Shown: in pieces, positions 7,290 to 15,269 of the stretch
Layout: every line of letters begins with the position of its first letter
How positions within the stretch are numbered: the first letter of the stretch is position 1
NCBI GenBank assembly: GCA_003640385.1
Contig: RCAB01000857.1
Coordinates: 1 to 15,269, forward strand
Reading direction: 5' to 3'
Length of the DNA: 15,269 nt
DNA from: Setaria digitata
Taxonomy: Eukaryota; Nematoda; Chromadorea; Rhabditida; Setariidae
Translations under genes and position numbers: made by a program
The notes under the pieces: generated by a model
What the model was told of the DNA's origin: nothing
What the model saw: the letters and a program-made list of their open reading frames with translations, nothing else
The model's database searches: none

Positions 7290-9176
7290 ACAACTCGAAT
7301 AACAGTACATAAATTTAAAATTCAATTCAGAATGGCCGATGTAATTATATTTTGCAAATTCGATGTTTCATATTGCTTGCTTGTTATTTGCGCTTTTTTT
7401 TTTCTTTCATGAGAAAAAAAAAACGGCTGATTTTTTATTTTCTAAATTTTCTCTCTAAAATTTCAGTCTTTTTCTTTTTTTCCTTGTCAACTCATCTTAC
7501 ATTCTATTGGATTTCTATTCACCTTCCTTGATAACTGCGACATCACAATAATAAGCAATGAGCAATCTAATTTCTGATTTTCAATTCCAACAATTTCTGA
7601 AATCATTGAAGCATTCAAATGTTTTTAGTATCAACTATGTGCTCAGCAACGGTATGGCCTGATGCTGCCATTACTTCCTGATAACTTATGGAATTTCATC
7701 AATTAATCGATAAGATAATTATCTGTCTTTCAATAACTAACATTACTTTATCAGTTATTTGATGATATCCTAAAGATTAATCGCAACTGAAAATAATACC
7801 TTTGTAATAACTAGTCATATTGCAAAATATACATCTGTACTTATTACTAACATCTGTATAATTTTCATACTACAGTACTCTGCTCCAAAATGAATGTACA
7901 GTATGAAGCCAAAATTATTTTACCACAGCTCAGTTTTCATAATTATCAATATTTTTTACTGCTTACACTGCCCAATAATAAAATGCAATCAATGTTGTCA
8001 ACTCTTGAAATTTTCTTTCATTACTTTGTATACGAAATAAAAACTGACATATTTTGAATAGTTCTTATTGTTCGTGCTTAAAAATTTTAATGCACTACGG
8101 TAACTATACTGTAAATGCTACAATAATGCTTGAATATTTTGCTAAAAACTATTTATCAAAAATGCAATATTTTAATACAAATAATGCTAGCTAATTATTT
8201 GCGCTGTAAAAAAAAAAGGCAAAATATTGGAAAAAATGGAAGAATTTTTGCAAAATGCTACTAATGAAGAGCAAAAACTTGAGAAATTTTATTAAGATGG
8301 AAATGTATGAATAAGAAATGTAGTAAAATTGACAGGAATACATGAGAAAATATAATTTTATTCATAAATCAAGAAATCATTACTTAAATTTCAAACTTGA
8401 ATGATATGACTCAAATAATTTAATTAATAAAACAAAACTGATAATAAAATTTTGAAGTGAAAATCATTTAAAATTTAAAGCTTACCCATTCTTTTACTTT
8501 AAAATAAAACATTCGATATTTGCAAAAAAAAAAAGCATGATGCCAAATTAATTCAATTATATATGAACTATCCGTACATAATTATTCAAGTATTTATAAA
8601 GCAATTTTTAGTATAGTTGATCTTAATCTTAATTATAATTGAACTTGTATAGTTGATCTTCATCACCTTACTGAAGTTGATTGTACAGCACTTTGCAAAT
8701 CGCAATCATTTTGGTATTTTAGATTTTTTTTATCACCAGACAATGGAAAGTTTAATTTCTTTCTTCTAGAAATACTTTTCCACGTTTATTTATGCAATTT
8801 TTGATTAAAATTTTGAGATATAAGAGTTTTAATTTTACTTTGAAATGAATAATCTTTCAGTTTTTGCTTTCAAACTTAATGATAAATCCAGCATATTACC
8901 TGTGATAATATGCTTTATGTCTGTAAAATATATGCGTGATGATAAGTTTGTCAAAATTTTTCATTTTGCAATGAACATCAGTAATTGTAATAAGACTAAT
9001 TTCCACTGTTTTTAATTTTATTAATAATTTTTAGTTAAAACAAACTGATAATTTTGTTTTGAATTAGATTTATAAGTGCTTTTTATTAACAACCAAAATT
9101 GCTCTAAAATTTTAATCCTCTTTCGCCTTCTATTATTTCATATTATCGATTGTTATATATAATTGACAAAAAAAAA
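7290..9176. other. Gene-poor stretch right of the cysteine-rich gene
   Basis: No supported gene. It contains single ACTGATAA-type sites at 7748-7755, 8437-8444 and 9044-9051, and a repeated 14-mer GTATAGTTGATCTT around 8612 and 8647. A G+C-richer patch at about 7629-7706 follows an acceptor-like GTTTTTAG and is open on both strands, but no gene can be built round it. Confidence 0.45.
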
Positions 9177-9457
9177 AGGAAATTGATAGAAAAAAATTCC
9201 ATCTTTTTTTACCGAATTTATGGTCAGAATTCATTTCAGTTTTACTTCAAAAATAACGTGCTGATATTATGATAAATTTATCTTCATTATCATACGCATA
9301 AGACACTCTTAAAAAANAAGAAATTGATAGAAAAAAATTCCATCTTTTTTTACCAAATTTATGGTCAGAATTCATTTCAGTTTTACTTCAAAAATAACGT
9401 GCTGATATTATGATAAATTTATCTTCATTATCATACGCATAAGACACTCTTAAAAAA
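9177..9457. repeat. 140-bp direct duplication flanking an N (probable assembly join)
   Basis: Bases 9177-9316 and 9318-9457 are direct copies separated only by the N at 9317, with two differences seen (9178/9319 and 9214/9355). The exact fit to the N indicates unmerged overlapping contig ends. Confidence 0.85.
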
Positions 9458-9482
9458 ATATTTTATAAAAAATTTTTGTGTA

Positions 9483-9755
9483 TTAGTCTGTTTTTAAAAT
9501 AAAATAGATTGAAATTCCATCAATTTTCAAAAATGACAGGATATTTTGATAATAAGGCTCTTCTAATTGATTTCCGGACTGAAATTTATCTGAAATTAAG
9601 ATAATACTTAAAAAAAAAAAAAAATTGTCTATCAGAAAAAAAGAAACAGTTGGTGGACTTTTAATGTCAGTAATTAGATGAATTGATAATCTGGGAATGA
9701 TAGCTAGTATGAATTTTAACTGTTCTTTAACTTTTTTTAATAATCTCTGCCGCAT
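9483..9755 (-). CDS. Hypothetical open frame of 90 codons, weak
   Basis: The ATG-started frame includes MRQRLLKKVKEQLKFILAII at the front, a Phe run made by poly-T in the middle, and a less repetitive tail (DKFQSGNQLEEPYYQNILSF). The tail follows two acceptor-like TTTCAG sites in the same frame, so it might be an exon and the Phe run part of an intron. No domain, homologue or matching exon is recognised. Chance openness in T-rich DNA is the likelier explanation. Confidence 0.15.
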   Translation of the reverse strand: MRQRLLKKVKEQLKFILAIIPRLSIHLITDIKSPPTVSFFLIDNFFFFLSIILISDKFQSGNQLEEPYYQNILSFLKIDGISIYFILKTD

Positions 9756-11972
9756 TACAGTCAGGTGGTGTTTTAGAAGATAAAATTTATGAAATAAATT
9801 GTCTCAAAAGGTTCTTTTTTTTTGTGACATCAAGTTTTTTTTTTTTTTTTTTACCTCAACAGCTGATTGAAAAAAATGGATTCAAAGAAATTTAATCCTT
9901 TTGAAGCGCTATCATTCAATATGGCGTAGATAATGAAGAATTGAGAAATATTAAAAATAGAAACTTTTACAGTGGTAGCACCTTAAATAATTTGATGTCT
10001 AATTTAATTAACCTATGCGTGATTTATTTCCATTAAAGGTAATTAAGGAGTTCCGAACAGTTTGTAACGAAACAATTGGCAGCATAATACTTTTTTCTTT
10101 TCATGTCTAATCCACTTTCTTATCTTTTTTTAAATAAAATTTATTTAATTTCAATTCTTCATTAATACAAATTTTGCAATTAATATATGTATATTAATTT
10201 TTAATTCGTCATTTTGTAATAAATGTTTTTCTTTCTTTTTTTTTTTTTTTTCTTTTAGGAATAGTGAAATTTTCCAAAAAGTCATCTAGCAAGGCTTTTT
10301 TTTTTTTTTTATTTTACTGCAATCATTAGTAGTAGTGAATTTAAAGCAAACAGCTACTACGTTGTTCAATAGCAACAATTTAAAACTCAAAATTTAATTC
10401 AAATATTTAGCATCTGAAAATTAAAAACTTCCAAAGCTATACAAAATGTCTAAATTTTGTTTTCAAAAATCCATACTGATATTATAAAATGATTTCTTAT
10501 GCTATCCAGTATTACATTTCCAGATTTTTCTTTCATTCAGCGAGTTCATCTCTTGATTGATGATCAATCGATGACCGATATTGAGTATTCATTCCCGACG
10601 TGATATTTCTGTATGGGCTCAGTTTAAGTAATAATTGAGGTACCAAAATTCAAATCTCGTCATATTCACGATTAATTCAGTATTGCTTTGAATTCTAAAA
10701 CATGATTTCTTTTAAATATCTAAATTATCATTTAATTTTTTAATTTAAATAGAACAAAATCAGTCCTAGCTACTTTTCTTTGACAGCAACTGCACATATT
10801 TCACGAAAAATTATCGGAAATCATGTTATAAAATTTACTAAATGTTATGATTAGATTAATTTGTTTCCTAAAAAATGTCATTTAAAAAAAAAAAAAAAAA
10901 AGAAATTTTTCATTTGTAATATATGAAAAATGTATCAGAATAATTTTTAATTAAAAATAAAAAACAGTAACCACTGAAGCATGATCAAATAAATTTTTCG
11001 AAAGATAATATTAATATAAATCTCCTAATTATCACTAAATTAGCATGGAAAGAAAGAACACTCAGACTGAAAGTAGAATAAAATAAATAAATAAACACCG
11101 TAATTGCTATTATTTTAGGAAATACAATGCGTTTAAAATTGTACCAAAATATCATGCGAAACATTTAGCAATTTGAATAGTTGAAGCAAAAAATCTTACT
11201 AATTTTTTTTGATTTTGATGAACTTTTTAAAAAGTTAATTAATGTGAAACTTTTTTTAGTTTATAAAATTTTTTCAAATAATTAATTTTTATCTGTTAAA
11301 CTATTACAATCTAATTTGGTTAAAAGTATAATTTATTAAAAATAGCTTTCTAGTTCCTGTTGCACCATCGTTCGTTGTTTATATTGAGTAGTGCTAGATT
11401 AGACTAGACTATGTTATCACAATTTTTCTCCTTTCGTTTTATGTATATTTATTGTATATTTAAAGTGAAAAGAAGAAAGTATTTTGAAGTCAATTAAGAA
11501 TACTTATTTTTGGTACTGTTTTTTTAAAATTAGCAAAAAAAATTTTTTTCCTTCAGCATTTGCTAGTATGGGAAGCATTTAATTATAATTAGGAAAAATG
11601 GAATATTAGAGATGAAAAAAATAAGGAATAAAATGAAATGAGTTAATTAATTTGAAACTTAATTGCTCATTTGAGTAAGTAAAATTTCTGATCTGAATAT
11701 TTTAAAAGTAATAAACTTTACCACACAAAAAAAAAAAAAAAAAAAAGAAACAATGAAACAACGGTAAAGCAATAAATTTTTATTACCATTATTATTATAT
11801 TATTTTTTTAAGTAAGCATTTTTTTTTTTGGACATGAATTTTATCATTTTCACTATTTATTAGGCTCGATTAATTAAAATAAGCTTAATTATCGTGTTTA
11901 TAGCTCAAATAGATTGGTACAGTACGAATTGATTTGATTGAAATGAAACATTGATTGCGCTGCTGAAGGAAA

Positions 11973-12065
11973 TATTTATAGGCTAAAGGCTGAAATCAAA
12001 AATAAAATAAAATAAAAATAAACGATAGAATGAGATGAAGTAATCTAAGTATTTATAGGCTAGAG
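11973..12065. repeat. Repeated 16-mer TATTTATAGGCTARAG
   Basis: Copies at 11973-11988 and 12050-12065 lie 77 bases apart and differ at one position. A weaker relative (ACAAGCTAAAG) follows. No function is evident. Confidence 0.5.
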
Positions 12066-12640
12066 CTAGAGTTGAATAAGACTTACAAGCTAAAGTTAAG
12101 CAGAAAAAATTTCATGACGTTATTTTTTATTTTTTACTGTTTTTTTTTTCTTTCCTTATCATTGCTTGTTTGAAAAAAATAAAATTTTTTTACTTGAGAA
12201 AGTGAAAATTTTTCACTAAACTTCTTAATTAAAATTTTAAAGTAATCAATAAAATTTATTTTTAACATTTACTGAAGCATATCAACTTGTTTATTATCCA
12301 ACTTGCTATTAATTCACTAATTCTATAGATTTCAAAATTTTATAACAGCTAAGTCATATTCTTACAATGTTACTAACATTACTTAAAAAATCTTGCTAAC
12401 ATAAATTGCAACTGGTTTAAATTTTTACAACAACACGATTAACTGAAAGCAATGGATTTAGTTAGATTAGTTTAATTGATATGATATTGTAAAACTAAAT
12501 TTATTTGGAAAAAAAAAAAGAGATTGATTAATTTTTATTTCATAATTATCAGCTGTTTTTTTTTTCTTTTTTTTAGAGTTCTTAAAAAAAAAAAAAAAAA
12601 ATTACATATGCATTAATGAAAAATGCTATTTGTGTTTATC

Positions 12641-12833
12641 ACTGATAAAATTAATAACTGAAACAAAATATAACTGACAATTTTGCAATCAAATTGATAA
12701 CTGATATACTTTTTATTATTTGTTGTTTAAAAAATAACCTAATAGTATATCATTATCAGTAACATGTAAAATGCTTTTGAGGAAGAAATATGACGTAAGG
12801 AAGCAGTTGTTATTTGCTATGGATCACTGATAA
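12641..12833. promoter_or_regulatory. Cluster of three ACTGATAA (GATA-type) sites
   Basis: ACTGATAA at 12641-12648 (+), 12753-12760 (-) and 12826-12833 (+), with near-matches between them. In C. elegans this extended GATA site is bound by the intestinal ELT-2 class (known). Its use here as an enhancer is inference, and no target gene is visible nearby. Confidence 0.3.
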
Positions 12834-12892
12834 AGTTTAAAACTTACAGAACAAAACGATGTAATAAGTAAAATAAAGCAAAAAGAGGAAGT

Positions 12893-12934
12893 GAGAGAGA
12901 GAGAGAGAGAGGGAGAGAAAGAGGAAGAGAAGAT
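12893..12934. repeat. GA-rich microsatellite
   Basis: (GA)9 at 12893-12910 followed by imperfect GA/GGAA purine sequence. It produces the spurious Ser/Leu-rich minus-strand frame across 12844-13029. Confidence 0.9.
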
Positions 12935-13004
12935 GGAAGGAAGTTTAGGATAAATTGAAAAGAATTGTTGAGAAAGTTAGATGATGAAGCTGAAACAACT
13001 ATTT

Positions 13005-13020
13005 TATATATATATATATA
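13005..13020. repeat. TA microsatellite
   Basis: Eight TA units, followed directly by a 23-base tandem repeat. Confidence 0.9.
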
Positions 13021-13063
13021 CATATACATACTCTCGAGCTATGCATATACAAACTCTCGAACT
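13021..13063. repeat. 23-base tandem repeat, two copies
   Basis: 13021-13040 and 13044-13063 match at 18 of 20 positions (CATATACA, one variable base, ACTCTCGA, one variable base, CT), spaced by ATG. It is G+C-richer than its surroundings. Confidence 0.7.
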
Positions 13064-14341
13064 CGAACTCCAGCTGCTTCATTGTTCGTTCCTTTCTTTT
13101 CTTTTCCTCTTACTTCTTCACTTATCTTTGAAATTTTCACAAAGTACTAGAATATTGTTAGCTTTATTCCAGTTTGTTCACTCTATCTAAATTATTTCCT
13201 AGAAAATTTCAAATAAATATTTTAATAAAACACAATTGTATAAGTTAATTTAAATTAATGCCAACTCATTTATCGATATTACAACTTAATAAATTATTTA
13301 CACTCTTTCTCATCCACTCCCTCTCTTATTTCCAATTATCTGATTTATCATTATCTCCGATATGAAACTATTTGAATAGACAATAATGCTTAGTGAATTC
13401 ATTTCATCCTACCTATGTGATCATTTGAATTGCTTTCACATATTTGATAATATTTGCTTCATTTCAAATCATTTTTAAATTTTTAATCGTTAATTTGATA
13501 TATTTTCAAGTTGCATAATATGAATTCATTCATTGAGCAGTATAAAAAGCAGGTAATATTTTAGAAATTATTTTCCTCATTTTTTCCTATCTTTTTTCTT
13601 TTTCTTTTTTTTTACTGATTACAATGATCAAAACCGAAAAAGCAAGCAAATGTTTCTGATCTTTTAGTTTTCGATTATCGATTTGTTCTTCTTGTTTTTC
13701 TAAAATCATTGTTGAGCATATCAACATGAATGGAAATTGAACAACTGATAGATATCTCAATCGTTTTAGCTTTTATTTTGAAGTAAATTGTATTTTACTT
13801 TTCTTTGGCTATTTTAAAAGCGTTGAATTGTTTGTAAATAAGCTTTATGCAAGTTAAATCTTTCAAAAGTAGACTTTATTTAACAATTACCTGCAACTAT
13901 TTTTTTCATTTATTCATAAGCAATTAAATTTAAAAATTCCTGTATCATTTGAAGAGAAAAAAAAAAAAATTGATTATTTCTCTGATAGTATGAAAATGTT
14001 TTTTAGATAACAGATGTGATAAGCTCCAAAAAGATTCATTCAACTAGAAATTTATCTACTCTTTTTTGAGAAACTTAGCAAAAAAAAAAAGTTATTTAGA
14101 ACATATTTCCCTTGTGTTAGTTTTTTTTTTTTTTTTTTTTTTTTTGACCAACTAATTTTTCATTAGAAAATTAAAAGGTAGACTTTAAAAAAGAATAAAA
14201 AAATTAAATCAAATAAAAATAGTGTAAAAATATTTTCCTCCAACCTTGAAAGCTATAGCTAAATTAACAAATTAAAATTACTAAATTTGAATTTGAAGTT
14301 ATTTTTTCTTCGCATTCAAATTTTGTTTTTTTTAAAAAAAA
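13064..14341. other. Gene-poor stretch
   Basis: A+T-rich DNA with T- and A-runs, including a 25-base poly-T at 14121-14145. No exon, RNA gene or mobile element is supported. Confidence 0.5.
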
Positions 14342-14700
14342 AATCTATTTCATCTATTGTTTTAAAATTTTTATCAATTGAAAAAATAAAAAGAAAAAAT
14401 TAGTAATTCATTTCTTTCGTTTTTTTCTTTTCCTTTTTTTTTCTAAATTGAATGGTAGAAAAAAAATTTAATCTTCAATGAATTTTGCAGTTTCTATTTT
14501 TATAATTATTCCAAAAAAAANAATCTATTTCATCTATTGTTTTAAAATTTTTATCAATTGAAAAAATAAAAAGAAAAAATTAGTAATTCATTTCTTTCGT
14601 TTTTTTCTTTTCCTTTTTTTTTCTAAATTGAATGGTAGAAAAAAAATTTAATCTTCAATGAATTTTGCAGTTTCTATTTTTATAATTATTCCAAAAAAAA
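14342..14700. repeat. 179-bp identical direct duplication flanking an N (probable assembly join)
   Basis: Bases 14342-14520 and 14522-14700 read identically and are separated only by the N at 14521. Perfect identity with boundaries exactly at the N indicates an unmerged contig overlap, not a real tandem repeat. Confidence 0.9.
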
Positions 14701-14887
14701 GAAAATGATAGCATGATCGCGGCATTGTTGGCAGTTAGAATTATATAATCGTAGTTGAAACGATAGGAACTCAACTAATTATAATTACATGATCTAATTG
14801 GAACTAATTAATATATAAATGGAATGGAATATTTCAGTAGAATTAAATCACTGAATGAGCATGCTAGAGAAATGATTTTGTTGATTT

Positions 14888-14968
14888 ACGTCGATTTAAA
14901 CGTAACAACACATAAACAAATCTTTTGACGTGTAGCTATTTTATTGCATGTAACGTAACACTTCACGT
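14888..14968. promoter_or_regulatory. Cluster of five ACGT cores
   Basis: ACGT occurs at 14888, 14900, 14928, 14953 and 14965, in contexts TTACGTC, AACGTAAC, TGACGTG, AACGTAAC and CACGTA. TGACGTG and TTACGTC resemble bZIP (CREB/ATF/XBP1-type) sites (known motifs). Such density is unusual in this composition. A regulatory role is inference. Confidence 0.3.
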
Positions 14969-15085
14969 ATGCAACGATTTGTTAAATCTTTTTTTTTTCA
15001 CGCACTATTTTATTCTTTTGATTTAATTACTATTAAATATTGAAAAATTAAACCACGATATTCGCATGATAATTTTAATGAGAGC

Positions 15086-15105
15086 GAGAGAGAGAGAGAG
15101 AGAGA
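15086..15105. repeat. GA microsatellite
   Basis: Ten GA units. It lies inside the hydrophobic minus-strand frame 15023-15241 and encodes its Ser-Leu run, which weakens that frame as a gene. Confidence 0.9.
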
Positions 15106-15269
15106 TTAAAATTGCAGCAAGTGATAAGATAAAACATATCATTCGATGACATTTATTTCCTAAAACAAAAGATACTGCGAAAAGTTTGTATTTTGGTTTA
15201 TAGACATTATAAATACTTGATTTTATGAAAATTGCATTCATTTTGATAATTAATTAATGAAAAAAAAAA

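Larger units (their letters stand above)
9756..12892. other. Gene-poor stretch with isolated exon-like patches
   Basis: No supported gene. It holds poly-T/poly-A runs. Several strong acceptor-like sites are each followed by a short open frame, at 9863, 10541 and 10787 on the plus strand. The best is 10541-10603 after TTTCATTCAG, encoding RVHLLIDDQSMTDIEYSFPT and a stop. None has a partner exon or donor that I could identify. Confidence 0.45.

Noticed and set aside
9177..9457. Genuine tandem duplication
   Set aside because: The copies abut exactly at an N, as at 993 and 14521, so an assembly artefact is more likely.
12844..13190. Three overlapping frames on both strands
   Set aside because: Translations of the GA, TA and CT-rich simple sequence; no splice or promoter support.
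15023..15241. 72-codon minus-strand frame taken as a whole gene
   Set aside because: Includes the microsatellite-coded Ser-Leu run and an acceptor-like site in its middle; only its start is mentioned as a weak lead.
1..15269. tRNA, rRNA, CRISPR, insertion sequences or retroelement coding regions
   Set aside because: None seen: no cloverleaf-like sequence with the conserved GTTCRA loop, no regular spacer array, and no transposase or reverse-transcriptase motifs in any frame examined.

Overview
The window is very A+T-rich (by eye about three quarters or more) and full of long poly-A/poly-T runs, GA/TA/AAT microsatellites and short islands of G+C-richer coding sequence. Exons are bounded by T-rich 3' splice sites ending TTTCAG/TTTTAG and by GTAAG/GTTAGT donors, and two genes have a T-rich acceptor just upstream of the start codon, as expected for spliced-leader trans-splicing. 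Together with a phosphatase tail of the kind expanded in roundworms, this points to a nematode nuclear genome, probably clade III/spirurid; the genus cannot be fixed from this window. No prokaryotic operons, rRNA, tRNA, CRISPR array or recognisable transposon were seen.

Layout. (1) 41-169 (+): last exon of a protein-tyrosine-phosphatase-like gene whose body lies off the left edge, followed by poly(A) signals. (2) 1952-3266 (-): a secreted cysteine/proline-rich protein gene; exons 1 and 2 are found, the last exon is not. (3) 3320-5357: about 2 kb of shared upstream DNA with a TATA-like box and a trans-splice acceptor at each end. (4) 5381-7244 (+): a complete three-exon paralogue of gene 2, spliced here by hand into a 249-residue predicted protein with a signal peptide. 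(5) 7290-15269: about 8 kb with no gene that can be supported, holding microsatellites, short repeats, GATA-type sites, an ACGT cluster and two assembly joins.

The main find is the head-to-head gene pair. Both predicted proteins have a one-exon signal peptide, a short propeptide-like stretch ending in Lys-Arg, a cysteine block with identical spacing (CxC-x4-CxC-x10-CxC-x3-CxC), a proline-rich spacer that differs in length and repeat type, and a CCx4Cx2C block. All identified introns are phase 0 at matching places. I do not recognise the family. The simplest reading is an inverted duplication of a gene for a secreted, possibly proteolytically processed cysteine-rich protein.

Three of the five single N positions (993, 9317, 14521) sit exactly between two near-identical direct copies of 81, 140 and 179 bp. 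These are best read as unmerged contig ends, so distances across them are probably inflated.
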